From: JAJXWB01 sp965246795
GTDB lineage: Bacteria; Pseudomonadota; Alphaproteobacteria; Rhizobiales; Beijerinckiaceae
Reading direction: 5' to 3'
DNA: 64,000 bases
Assembly (NCBI GenBank): GCA_965246795.1
Contig: CBDFFN010000013.1
Location: 372,001-436,000, forward strand
Shown here: piece after piece, positions 49,884-58,315 of the stretch
Numbering within the stretch: position 1 is the stretch's first letter
Layout: each line of letters begins with the position of its first letter
Notes under the pieces: generated by a model
The model's input: only the letters and a program-made list of their open reading frames with translations
Database searches by the model: none
Told to the model about the DNA's origin: nothing
Translations under genes and position numbers: made by a program

Positions 49884-51707
49884 GTGCTCTTCTCGAAGAG
49901 CCCGGCCTTGACGCAACTGCCTTATCTCGACGCACACCCGGTTTCCGACGAAGAGACGTGGCGCGACCGCGTCTCGACGGTTCTCAAAGGCAAGTCGGCC
50001 GACAGTCTTCGAAGCCAGACCTACGACGCGATCCCGATCGCCCCGCTCTACGAGGCCGCTCGCGCGAGCGTTCCGGTCGCGCGGCCCGCATCGGGCTGGG
50101 CCGTGATGCAGCGGATCGATCACGTCAATGCGCAGGCGGCGCAGACGCAGTCGCTGGAAGATCTCGAGAACGGCGCCGACGGGCTGCAGATCGTCGTCGC
50201 GGACGCCGTTGGCGCGTACGGTTTCGGTCTGCCGCCCAACGCACCGCTCGGCGACATCCTGCATGACGTCATCTTCGACGCCGAAGTGCCGATTGAACTG
50301 GATTGCGCGGACGGCACGGGTGCTGCCGCGAAAGCGCTGGCCGATGTCGTTTCTGCGCGCGGCGCAAATCCTGCGGATACGCGCATCGCCTTCGGGATCG
50401 ATCCTTTTTCGCGAGTTGCACGTGGCGGCGCGCGGAGCGACGGCGCGGCGCTTGCGTCTCTTGCGAGCGATCTGCGCACGAAGGGTTTTAGCGGCCCGCT
50501 CTTCGTCGCCGACGCGCGGCTGGTGCATGCCGCGGGCGGGTCGGAAGCGCAGGAGCTTGGCTATGCGCTCGCTGCCGGCGTCGCCGTTCTGCGGCTGCTC
50601 GAAACGACCGGCATCGCGCCAGACACGTACACACCTGCGCTTAGTTTTCGCCTTGCCATCGACGCGCAAGAATTTATTGGCGTCGCAAAACTGCGTGCGC
50701 TGCGCCAGCTTTGGGCCGCCGTCGAGCGCGATTGCGGCACGACGCCGTCGCCCTGCCACATCCATGCAGAGACTGCGTGGCGCGCGATGACGCGCCGCGA
50801 TCCCGACGTGAACATGCTGCGTGCGACGCTCGCGATCTTTGCGGCGGCTGTCGGTGGCGCGGATCGCATTTCGGTGTTGCCGCACACGCAGGCCGTGGGC
50901 CTGCCCGACGCGTTCGCCCGCCGCGTCGCGCGCAATGCGCAACTCGTGCTGCGCGAGGAGGCCAATCTCGACAAGGTGTCCGATCCCTCTGCCGGCAGCG
51001 GCGGCATCGAAGCCTTAACCGCGGCGCTCTGCGAGAAAGGTTGGGACGTGTTTCGCAGCATCGAGGCCGCCGGTGGTCTCGAAGCCGCGCTCGAAGGCAG
51101 CACCTTCCGCAAAAGCATCGCCGACGTTGCTGCATCGCGTGCGAAAAACATTGCACGCCGCAAGGACGGCATCACCGGCGTCAGCGAATTTCCGCTAGCC
51201 GGCGAGACGCCGCCGCATGTCGAAGCGCCCATCGTCGACGGCAACACCGCCAAGACACCCTTCGCACCGATCCGTCTCGCCGAACCCTTCGAGCGTCTGC
51301 GCGACCATGCCGATGCGGTGCTTGTGTCGACCGGCCAGCGACCAAAGGTGTTTCTCGCAACGCTCGGCCCGCTTGCGACGAATGCGGCGCGAGCCACGTT
51401 CGCAAAAAACCTGTTCGAGGCCGGCGGTTTCGAGACGGTAGCGTATGCCGGCGCCGACGATGACGCAGCTCTCGCCGAAGCCTTTCGCGCATCGGGCGCG
51501 GCAACCGCTTGCCTCTGCGGATCGGATGCAATCTACGCCGACCGCGCGACCTCCGCCGCAACAGCGATCGCACCGGGCGCCAAACGACTCGTTATGGCAG
51601 GACGGCCGGGCGAATACGAAGGCGTGTGGCGGCAGGCTGGCATCACCGACTTCGCTTATGCCGGCGCGGATGTCCTCGCACTGCTGGAAGCGCTCTCGCC
51701 GCGCTGA
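49884..51707 (+). CDS. mutA: Methylmalonyl-CoA mutase small (MutA-type) subunit
   Basis: The 607-residue protein resembles the catalytically inactive small subunit of methylmalonyl-CoA mutase: VLKGKSADSLRSQTYDAIPI, then PLYEAARASVPVARPASGWA, a TIM barrel with NMLRATLAIFAAAVGGADRI and LPHTQAVGLPDAFARRVARN, and a C-terminal degenerate flavodoxin-like domain. The cobalamin-binding DXHXXG motif expected of MutB is absent, as in true MutA. The start is uncertain; a GTG at 49884 is the best of weak options and no good ribosome site is seen. No mutB or meaB gene is adjacent, which is unusual. Confidence 0.85.
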   Translation: MLFSKSPALTQLPYLDAHPVSDEETWRDRVSTVLKGKSADSLRSQTYDAIPIAPLYEAARASVPVARPASGWAVMQRIDHVNAQAAQTQSLEDLENGADGLQIVVADAVGAYGFGLPPNAPLGDILHDVIFDAEVPIELDCADGTGAAAKALADVVSARGANPADTRIAFGIDPFSRVARGGARSDGAALASLASDLRTKGFSGPLFVADARLVHAAGGSEAQELGYALAAGVAVLRLLETTGIAPDTYTPALSFRLAIDAQEFIGVAKLRALRQLWAAVERDCGTTPSPCHIHAETAWRAMTRRDPDVNMLRATLAIFAAAVGGADRISVLPHTQAVGLPDAFARRVARNAQLVLREEANLDKVSDPSAGSGGIEALTAALCEKGWDVFRSIEAAGGLEAALEGSTFRKSIADVAASRAKNIARRKDGITGVSEFPLAGETPPHVEAPIVDGNTAKTPFAPIRLAEPFERLRDHADAVLVSTGQRPKVFLATLGPLATNAARATFAKNLFEAGGFETVAYAGADDDAALAEAFRASGAATACLCGSDAIYADRATSAATAIAPGAKRLVMAGRPGEYEGVWRQAGITDFAYAGADVLALLEALSPR

Positions 51708-51852
51708 TGCAAGCGCGCCACGCGTGAGGCTCCGATCGTCGGACTGATCCATTTTCGGACAGTCGTTCAGAACTTGTTAACCACGGTGCCGCCACGGTCG
51801 CCCGATAAACGCGTGGCGGAATTCGCCAAAACGCCTTTCGGAGCCACAACAC

Positions 51853-52218
51853 ATGCGACCCGTCCTGCCTGTTCTGCTGCTCGTACCGCTTGCGGCCGCG
51901 CTTCTCGCGCCGCCCGCGTCGGCGGCACAGCCTTTCGACGGAAAGTGGTCGGTCGAAGTCATCACGGAAAAGGGCAGCTGCGACCAGGCCTACCGCTGGG
52001 ACATCGTGGTTGCCGATGGCCATGTCGTGACGACGCCGGACATGCCCGCGAAGGCCGCCGGCTCGATCTCACCCAAGGGCGCGATCTCGGTCAATTTTTC
52101 GCGCGGCAGCGATTCCATGAATGCGAAAGGCACCGCGTCCGGTAATTGGGCGACCGGCGAGTGGACCGCAACGGCCATGGGTTGCACGGGCCGCTGGCGC
52201 GCCGAGCGCCGCGCCTGA
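51853..52218 (+). CDS. Small secreted protein of unknown function (121 aa)
   Basis: The precursor begins with a signal peptide (MRPVLPVLLLVPLAAALLAP, cut after ASA) and a mature domain of about 95 residues starting AQPFDGKWSVEVITEKGSCD. GKWS...C...W patterns of this kind recur in small periplasmic beta-sandwich proteins of Rhizobiales, with two cysteines (GSCDQ and GCTGRW) able to form a disulfide. I cannot assign a function. It precedes a lytic transglycosylase gene by 75 bases. Confidence 0.8.
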   Translation: MRPVLPVLLLVPLAAALLAPPASAAQPFDGKWSVEVITEKGSCDQAYRWDIVVADGHVVTTPDMPAKAAGSISPKGAISVNFSRGSDSMNAKGTASGNWATGEWTATAMGCTGRWRAERRA

Positions 52219-52293
52219 TTTTGCCTGCATTGCATCGCAAATGGATCGGCGCTTTTGTGCCGGCCGAAGCCGCCATCTGAGGATTCGCTGCCG

Positions 52294-53094
52294 ATGAAAA
52301 CGCCGCGCCGGACTGTTGCCTTCGCTCTTGTCGTCATGGCGTCGCTCGCCGCAGGCGGCACCGCATTTGCCGCGCAATGCGGGAATAACTCGGCCGGCTT
52401 CGAAGCCTGGAAGGCGCAATTTTCGCAAGAAGCACGTGGCAAGGTTGGCCCCGCTGCCATCGCGGCATTGCAGACGACAAGCTATGCGCGCGCCACGATC
52501 GGCGCCGACCGTGGCCAGCATAGTTTCAAGCTGACGCTCGAACAGTTTCTCGCCAAGCGCGGCGGACCAGCTATCGTGTCGCGCGGGCGTTCGCTAAAGG
52601 CGAGCAACGCTGCACTGTTCCAGAATATCCAGAGCCGCTACGGCGTCCCGCCCGGGCCGCTGCTCGCGATCTGGGGTATGGAGACGGGGTTTGGCGCCGT
52701 AAAGGGCCGCGGCAACATGCTCTCGTCGACAGCGACGCTCGCCTATGACTGCAGGCGCACCGCCTATTTCACCGATCAACTCTATGCCGCGCTGAAACTT
52801 GTCGATGACGGCGTCTTCAATGCCAACACGATCGGCTCCATGCACGGCGAAGTCGGCCAGACACAGTTCATGCCGAAGAACGTGCAGCAGTACGCCGTCG
52901 GCAACATGGAGACGCCGTCCGGTGCGCTGACATCGACGGCGAATTTTTTGAAGGCGAAAGGGGGATGGAAGGCCGGCACCGGTTATCAGCCCGGCGAGCC
53001 GAACTTCGCCGCAATCCAGGAATGGAACGCCGCGACCGTGTATCAACGCGCCATCGCACAGCTTGGTCGACAGATCGACGGTGGCGATAAGTAG
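52294..53094 (+). CDS. Lytic murein transglycosylase, MltB family
   Basis: The 266-residue precursor has a signal peptide (MKTPRRTVAFALVVMASLAA, cut after AFA) and the MltB/SltB1 catalytic domain: RYGVPPGPLLAIWGMETGFG with the catalytic Glu, RTAYFTDQLYAALKLVDDG and GSMHGEVGQTQFMPKNVQQY. It cleaves peptidoglycan glycan strands to 1,6-anhydro ends in the periplasm. No C-terminal peptidoglycan-binding domain is present, and there is no lipobox, so it may be soluble. The chain is shorter than E. coli MltB. Confidence 0.92.
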   Translation: MKTPRRTVAFALVVMASLAAGGTAFAAQCGNNSAGFEAWKAQFSQEARGKVGPAAIAALQTTSYARATIGADRGQHSFKLTLEQFLAKRGGPAIVSRGRSLKASNAALFQNIQSRYGVPPGPLLAIWGMETGFGAVKGRGNMLSSTATLAYDCRRTAYFTDQLYAALKLVDDGVFNANTIGSMHGEVGQTQFMPKNVQQYAVGNMETPSGALTSTANFLKAKGGWKAGTGYQPGEPNFAAIQEWNAATVYQRAIAQLGRQIDGGDK

Positions 53095-53110
53095 CTGATA
53101 ACTGCTTCGC

Positions 53111-54109
53111 CTAGGGCGAGCCGTTACCGCCCATCGCGCCGTACACCTGACCCGTCGCGTAAGTCGCATCGGGCGCCGCAAGCTGCACGTAGATCGACGC
53201 GAGTTCCGCAGGTTGTCCCGGACGTTTCATCGGCGTCATTCCGCCGAACACGACGAGCTTTAGTTGCGTCGCGCCACCCGACACCTGGAGCGGCGTCCAG
53301 ATCGGACCCGGCGCGACCGCGTTTACGCGAATGCCCTTCGGAGCAAGCTGTTTCGCCAATGATCGAACGTAGTTCGTCGTTGCCGCTTTTGTCTGCGCGT
53401 AATCGTAGAGATCGGCGGACGGATCGTTGGCCTGTTCGGACGATGTGCCGATGATGCATGCACCGGGCTTCAGATGCGGAAGCGCCGCCTTGATGATCCA
53501 GAACGGCGCGTAGATGTTCGTCTTCATGGTCGCGTCGAAATCCTCAGTCGTTAGATCGAGGATCGAGTCACGCTGCTGCTGACGCCCGGCATTGCTGACG
53601 ACGATATCGAGACCGCCAAGACCCTGAACCGCTTGCTCGACAAGCTGCTTGCAGAAGTTCTCGTCTTTCAGGTCGCCGGGGATCGAAATTCCGATGCGTC
53701 CTTCCTTGCGGATCAAAGCGATGACGTCGTCCGCATCGGATTGTTCGCTCGGCAGATGGTTGATCGCCACATCCGCGCCCTCGCGCGCATAGGCAATCGC
53801 CGCGGCACGACCCATGCCGGAATCGCCGCCGGTGATCAGCGCTTTGCGGCCGGCTAAGCGACCGGAGCCGCGATAACTTGTCTCGCCATGATCGGGCACC
53901 GGGCTCATCTTGCTCGCAAGTCCCGGCCAGTCCTGCGACTGCGGCCGAAACGGCGGTGCCGGATACTTCTTCACCGGGTCTTCGAGCGGCTGCGCTGCGA
54001 CGGGCCGTGCGGGCTGCGCACTTGCTGGCGTCGAAGCAGCGGCTGCGCCTATGCCGACGGCGGCCAGCGCGCGACGGGTGAGGGAGACTGGCAATGTTTC
54101 GTCGTTCAT
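53111..54109 (-). CDS. SDR oxidoreductase with Tat-like leader (YghA type)
   Basis: The 332-residue protein has a twin-arginine-like leader (LTRRALAAVGIGAAAASTPA), a Pro-rich spacer matching the E. coli YghA N-terminus (KYPAPPFRPQSQDWPGL, KMSPVPDHGETSYRGSGRL), and a classical short-chain dehydrogenase: ALITGGDSGMGRAAAIAYAR for NAD(P), NAG-type VVSNAGRQQQRD, catalytic Ser in IGTSSEQAND and YDYAQTKAATTNY with Tyr-x3-Lys. Export with a Rossmann enzyme would be unusual, because NAD(P) is scarce in the periplasm. E. coli YghA is an NADP-aldehyde reductase. Start ATG is at 54107-54109. Confidence 0.88.
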   Translation of the reverse strand: MNDETLPVSLTRRALAAVGIGAAAASTPASAQPARPVAAQPLEDPVKKYPAPPFRPQSQDWPGLASKMSPVPDHGETSYRGSGRLAGRKALITGGDSGMGRAAAIAYAREGADVAINHLPSEQSDADDVIALIRKEGRIGISIPGDLKDENFCKQLVEQAVQGLGGLDIVVSNAGRQQQRDSILDLTTEDFDATMKTNIYAPFWIIKAALPHLKPGACIIGTSSEQANDPSADLYDYAQTKAATTNYVRSLAKQLAPKGIRVNAVAPGPIWTPLQVSGGATQLKLVVFGGMTPMKRPGQPAELASIYVQLAAPDATYATGQVYGAMGGNGSP

Positions 54110-54205
54110 GATCGCTCTCGCAATGGGATGGCCGAGAACGACAGACGCGGTCTTTTGTTCAGGCGGCGCGCGCGAAAGACGCAGGCGAAGCAAGCGTAAG
54201 TACGA

Positions 54206-54982
54206 TCAGAGGCCCTTCCACGCCGGCTTACGCTTCTCCAGAAACGCGGCGCGGCCTTCGCGGAAATCGCTGCTGCCGTAGCAGAGGCCGATGAGATCTG
54301 CACCGTCTGGCGCAAGCGATGCTGTAATCCGACGCAGCGCTTCTTTCGTCGCGCGCAGAGTCAGGGGCGCATGACCGGCGACAATCTGCGCCATCTCGTC
54401 CGCGCGCGTCATCAGCGATGCTTGATCGGGCAATATCTCGGTGACAAGGCCGAGCGCCAGCGCCTCGTCGGCATTCGTAAGCCGCGCAAGAAAGATGAGT
54501 TCCTTCGTCTTTGCGGGACCAATGAGCGTGAACAGCCGCGCATAGTTCGAGATCGAAAGGCAATTGCCGAGCGTACGCGCGATAGGAAAGCCGAACTTCA
54601 GGTCGGCCGTCGCGATGCGCAGATCGCTACATGCGGCGATGGCGGCGCCGCCACCTGTGCAAGCGCCCGCGATCGCGGCGATCACCGGCACGCGGCAGCG
54701 CTCTAGCGCGCCGAGCACGCGATCAATGCGCGCCTCATAGGCAAGGCCATCTTCCGCGGTGCGGACATGTTCGAAGGCGGCGATGTCGGTGCCGGCGGCG
54801 AACGCCTTGTCGCCCGCGCCTGTGAGGATCATCGCGCGAATGCTGTCATCCGCGTCGACACTTTCGCAGATGTCGGCGAGGCGTTCGTACATCGCGAACG
54901 TGAACGCGTTGCGTTGCGCCGGCCGGTTGAAGGTGACGCGCGCGATGCCGTCCGTCACGGAGTAAAGAACGTCGTCGTTCAT
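54206..54982 (-). CDS. Enoyl-CoA hydratase/isomerase family protein, catalytic Glu positions altered
   Basis: The 258-residue protein has the crotonase fold: VTFNRPAQRNAFTFAMYERL, AFAAGTDIAAFEHV (first oxyanion Gly), GACTGGGAAIAACSDLRIAT (second) and LKFGFPIARTLGNCLS. In hydratases Glu144 lies in GGGCELA-like sequence and Glu164 in FGQPE; here both places read Ala and Ile, so a standard hydratase reaction is doubtful. An isomerase, hydrolase or decarboxylase activity of the family is more likely. The start follows MNDDVLYSVTDG. It lies in a co-directional run 97 bases upstream of the YghA gene. Confidence 0.85.
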   Translation of the reverse strand: MNDDVLYSVTDGIARVTFNRPAQRNAFTFAMYERLADICESVDADDSIRAMILTGAGDKAFAAGTDIAAFEHVRTAEDGLAYEARIDRVLGALERCRVPVIAAIAGACTGGGAAIAACSDLRIATADLKFGFPIARTLGNCLSISNYARLFTLIGPAKTKELIFLARLTNADEALALGLVTEILPDQASLMTRADEMAQIVAGHAPLTLRATKEALRRITASLAPDGADLIGLCYGSSDFREGRAAFLEKRKPAWKGL

Positions 54983-55022
54983 GCGTGTGATCGATGCCTG
55001 AAATTCGGAAGCGGCAGCACTA

Positions 55023-55376
55023 TCACTTCCGGCACGGGAATGCCTTTGCCAGCGCGACGATGACGCCTCCCACATATTGCTGATCCAGCAGCGTCTTGAG
55101 GTCGCCAAGCTGCTGCACCACGGCGGCGCGAATTTCCGGTGGCTTCGCGTCGAGCGAGACGCAGAACAGGTTTTGGGCGCGACCCATTTCGCGATCGATG
55201 CCGTGCATCACGACGATGCTGAAAAGCGCCATATCGCAGGCGGCAAGGCGTTCCGGCTCCGGCGCACGGCAATATTGCAGGAGCGTCGCCGCTGTCATCG
55301 TTCCGGCATCGACCTGCGCCTGCGCTGGCGATACCGCAGAGAGAACGACGGCTGTGAGGAAGCGCGCGAAACTCAT
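55023..55376 (-). CDS. Small secreted Cys-containing protein, possibly Rap1a-like (117 aa)
   Basis: The precursor has a signal peptide (MSFARFLTAVVLSAVSPAQA). The mature part has MTAATLLQYCRAPEPERLAA then CDMALFSIVVMHGIDRE, and two later Cys (LFCVSLDAK and FPCRK). The 'LL.YC...(x)n...C..(F/Y)I.G..D' style is like the Rap1a/Tai immunity protein fold, which in Serratia protects against type VI effectors. No T6SS gene is nearby, so the resemblance may be only structural. It follows the GNAT gene by 7 bases. Confidence 0.62.
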   Translation of the reverse strand: MSFARFLTAVVLSAVSPAQAQVDAGTMTAATLLQYCRAPEPERLAACDMALFSIVVMHGIDREMGRAQNLFCVSLDAKPPEIRAAVVQQLGDLKTLLDQQYVGGVIVALAKAFPCRK

Positions 55377-55383
55377 GTGTGCC

Positions 55384-55887
55384 TCAACGGATTGCCGTCC
55401 GCGGCCGTACGAAATGCTGTTCGCGGATCATTGGCCCCCACTGCTCGCCGTCGTATTCGTCGCGCAGCACGAAGCCGGCCGTCTCGTAGAGTTTTCGCGC
55501 GGCATCAAGGCCGTGGAAGGTCCAGAGCTGCGTTTCAGCGAAGTCGTTCTCATCGACGTAGTCGAGCGCGGTTGCCAACAACCGATTTCCGACACCTGTA
55601 CCACGTAAAACGTCGCCGATGACGAACCACCTGACATGCGCGATGCCGTTGCCAAGATCGCTCGCGTCAATTGCAATCGTGCCGACGATCTCGTCGCCGT
55701 GCAGCGCGCACCAGAAGCGGCTGCGCGGATCGTTCTCGCGCGCAAAAAAGCCGGCAATATCGGTTGCGCGACCCGTCTCGAAGTGACGGCCAAAGCCGTG
55801 GTGTTGCGCGTAATAGCGTGCCTGCAATTCGAGACAGCGGCCGATGACGCCGGGGCGATAGCCTTCAGCAATAGTGACCGCGTTCAC
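55384..55887 (-). CDS. GNAT family N-acetyltransferase
   Basis: The 167-residue protein has the GNAT acetyl-CoA loop in VIGDVLRGTGVGNRLLATAL (Arg-x2-Gly-x-Gly) and the preceding strand IAHVRWFVIG. The end ARKLYETAGFVLRDEYDGEQ is typical of the superfamily. The GTG start at 55885-55887 overlaps the stop of the SAF oxidoreductase gene (GTGA), so it is translationally coupled to a likely catabolic operon. Acceptor substrate unknown. Confidence 0.87.
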   Translation of the reverse strand: MNAVTIAEGYRPGVIGRCLELQARYYAQHHGFGRHFETGRATDIAGFFARENDPRSRFWCALHGDEIVGTIAIDASDLGNGIAHVRWFVIGDVLRGTGVGNRLLATALDYVDENDFAETQLWTFHGLDAARKLYETAGFVLRDEYDGEQWGPMIREQHFVRPRTAIR

Positions 55888-57203
55888 GGCGTTGCCGCGT
55901 CGCGAAATTCGGTCTCCATCTCCCGCCGTGCACGCACGGCAATGTCGTTTTCGTCGAACGATACGTCGGTCCAATGCAGCACGGTGCCGGCGGCGACATC
56001 GCGCACAAGCGCGACACGATGCGCGAGACCGATGGGAAACGCACCGACGGCGAGGCTGCGCGACGCCGGCATCAGGCGGCCATACACCGTGTAGCCGCCC
56101 TCGCCGTCGAGCACTTCGCCGGCACGCAGATCGCGCTTCGCAATGGCGACGGCATCGCCGCGAAACGCGGACGACGCGCCGGTCGGCTCGCGTCGTAACG
56201 CTGCGGACAGGATCGAGATGGACAATTCCATGCCGATGAGATGGTAGGGCTTGTACTGCGCGGCGTAAAAGCCAGTTTGATCTGTGCGCAGACCGTATTG
56301 CGCAAAACAGGCGGCCGCGTAATCGGTACGTGCCTTTAGCACGACATACACGCCCCAGCGCAGATCACGGAACACGGGACGTCCGTCGCGTTCGAGCGAC
56401 GAGACAACCTCGACCGTGCCCTCGTGCGCGAGAATGCCGCCGACCGCCTTCGGCCGAAGGACATGCGCGAGATCGTCGACACCACAGGGCGGAAAGGCGA
56501 GCCCATCGTCCGGCGGCATAAGATCGCAGGCATTGGCGATCGCCGCCATCTCGATCGCCGACTTCGTGCCGTCGAGAAAGGAATTGAACATTTGCGGGTT
56601 CATGCCGGCGGCCGCGGCACCTTCGGGCGTCAGGCCGTAATGCGACCAGACGTCATCCGGCGTTACGGTGTGGTAGGCCGGCAGATATTTTGTGCCCTTG
56701 CCCGCACACACAACGTCGAACCCAGTCGCCCGCGCCCAGTCCACCATCTCCGCGACCAGCGCAGGTTGGTCGCCATACGCCATCGAATAGACGACGCCGG
56801 CGGCCTGCGCTTCGCGCGCGAGGAGCGGCCCTGCCAGCACGTCTGCTTCGACATTCACCATGACGACATGCTTGCCGTTGCGGATCGCAGCGCGGGCATG
56901 CGCGATGCCGGCTGCGGGCGATCCCGTGGCCTCGACGACGACATCAACGTCGCCGCGCGCGCAGAGTTTTGCGCCGTCGTCGATAATGGCGGTGGCCCCG
57001 ATACGCGCGTCGTCCCGACCGACGGCGCGACACGCGGCCTTTGCGCGTACGGGGTCAAGATCGGCGATGGCGGTGACGACAAGGCCTGCAATGAACGGCG
57101 CCTGTGCGAGAAACATGGAGCCGAATTTGCCCGCGCCAATCAGGCCGACACGCACGGGGCAGTGTGTTTCAGCGTGCGCGCGCGCGAGATGCGCGAGGTT
57201 CAT
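55884..57203 (-). CDS. Homoserine-dehydrogenase-like oxidoreductase with C-terminal SAF domain
   Basis: The 439-residue protein has a Rossmann N-terminus (VRVGLIGAGKFGSMFLAQAP, then VTAIADLDPVRAKAA), a catalytic central domain containing VVEATGSPAAGIAHARAAI, GDQPALVAEMVDWARATGFD and CAGKGTKYLPAYHTVTPDDV, and a SAF-like tail (AIAKRDLRAGEVLDGEGGYT, then VALVRDVAAGTVLHWTDVSF). The order resembles Gfo/Idh and homoserine dehydrogenases joined to a SAF module, as found in hydroxy-acid or sugar-acid catabolic loci; some databases misname such proteins FlgA. It lies 28 bases after ttuC and overlaps the GNAT gene. Substrate unknown. Confidence 0.85.
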   Translation of the reverse strand: MNLAHLARAHAETHCPVRVGLIGAGKFGSMFLAQAPFIAGLVVTAIADLDPVRAKAACRAVGRDDARIGATAIIDDGAKLCARGDVDVVVEATGSPAAGIAHARAAIRNGKHVVMVNVEADVLAGPLLAREAQAAGVVYSMAYGDQPALVAEMVDWARATGFDVVCAGKGTKYLPAYHTVTPDDVWSHYGLTPEGAAAAGMNPQMFNSFLDGTKSAIEMAAIANACDLMPPDDGLAFPPCGVDDLAHVLRPKAVGGILAHEGTVEVVSSLERDGRPVFRDLRWGVYVVLKARTDYAAACFAQYGLRTDQTGFYAAQYKPYHLIGMELSISILSAALRREPTGASSAFRGDAVAIAKRDLRAGEVLDGEGGYTVYGRLMPASRSLAVGAFPIGLAHRVALVRDVAAGTVLHWTDVSFDENDIAVRARREMETEFRDAATP

Positions 57204-57231
57204 GGAAACGTCCCGCGCGTCGGCGCGTCGC

Positions 57232-58305
57232 TCACCCCAAAGCCTGCGCGATCGCCTCGCCGGCCGTCTTCGTGTCGGCATTGCCGCCGAGGTCGCGCGT
57301 GCGCGCGTGGCGTTCGGCCAGCACGCGTTCGATCGCCTGCACGATCTCCGCCGCAGCGTCGCGTTCGCCGAGATGATCGAGCATCATCGCACCCGACCAA
57401 ATCTGACCGATGGGATTGGCGATCCCCTGCCCTGCGATATCGGGCGCGGAGCCATGCACAGGCTCAAACAGCGAGGGGAAAGCGCCTTCCGGATTGATGT
57501 TGCCGGATGGCGCGATCCCGATCGTGCCGGTGCAGGCAGGCCCGAGATCGGAAAGGATGTCGCCGAACAGGTTCGACGCGACGACGACATCGAACCAGTC
57601 CGGGTGCAGCACGAAATGCGCAGTGAGAATGTCGATGTGGTACTTATCCCACTTCACATCGGCATAATTCTTCGCCATCGCCTCAACGCGCTCGTCCCAG
57701 TACGGCATCGTGATCGAGATGCCATTAGACTTAGTGGCAGAGGTGAGATGCTTTTTCGGCCGGCGCTGCGCGAGGTCGAAGGCATACTTGAGAACACGGT
57801 CGACGCCTATCCGCGTCATCACCGTTTCCTGGACGACGAACTCGCGCTCGGTACCGGGGAACATGCGGCCGCCGATAGAGGAATATTCGCCCTCGGTGTT
57901 TTCGCGCACGACGAAGAAATCGATGTCGCCGGGCTTGCGGCCGGCGAGTGGCGCGGGGACGCCGGGCATCAGCTTCACAGGCCGCAAGTTGACGTATTGG
58001 TCGAACTCGCGCCGGAAGAGGATGAGCGATTGCCACAGCGAAATGTGGTCGGGAATTTTCTCGGGCCAGCCGACGGCACCGAAGAAGATCGCGTCGTGGC
58101 CGGTAAGTTGCGCGTTCCAGTCCTCCGGCATCATGCGGCCGTGCTTCGCGTAGTAATCGTACGACGCGAAATCGAACCAGTTCTGCTCGAGCGTGAACCC
58201 GTGGCGTTTGGCGGCGCGCTCCAACACGCGCACGCCTTCGGGCACAGTCTCCTTACCGATGCCGTCACCGGGAATGACAGCGATCTTGTATTTCCGCGTG
58301 CTCAT
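57232..58305 (-). CDS. ttuC: Tartrate/D-malate dehydrogenase (decarboxylating), IMDH family
   Basis: The 357-residue protein belongs to the beta-decarboxylating dehydrogenases: IAVIPGDGIGKETVPEGVRV, FFGAVGWPEKIPDHISLWQS, VVRENTEGEYSSIGGRMFPG, and VVASNLFGDILSDLGPACTG with GTIGIAPSGNI. The 'HISLWQ' and 'FRREFDQYVNLRPV' wording is that of TtuC/DmlA, which act on tartrate and D-malate with NAD, Mn2+ and K+. It starts 10 bases after the livM stop, so it is packed into the transporter transcript. Confidence 0.92.
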   Translation of the reverse strand: MSTRKYKIAVIPGDGIGKETVPEGVRVLERAAKRHGFTLEQNWFDFASYDYYAKHGRMMPEDWNAQLTGHDAIFFGAVGWPEKIPDHISLWQSLILFRREFDQYVNLRPVKLMPGVPAPLAGRKPGDIDFFVVRENTEGEYSSIGGRMFPGTEREFVVQETVMTRIGVDRVLKYAFDLAQRRPKKHLTSATKSNGISITMPYWDERVEAMAKNYADVKWDKYHIDILTAHFVLHPDWFDVVVASNLFGDILSDLGPACTGTIGIAPSGNINPEGAFPSLFEPVHGSAPDIAGQGIANPIGQIWSGAMMLDHLGERDAAAEIVQAIERVLAERHARTRDLGGNADTKTAGEAIAQALG

Positions 58306-58315
58306 ATCTGCGACG

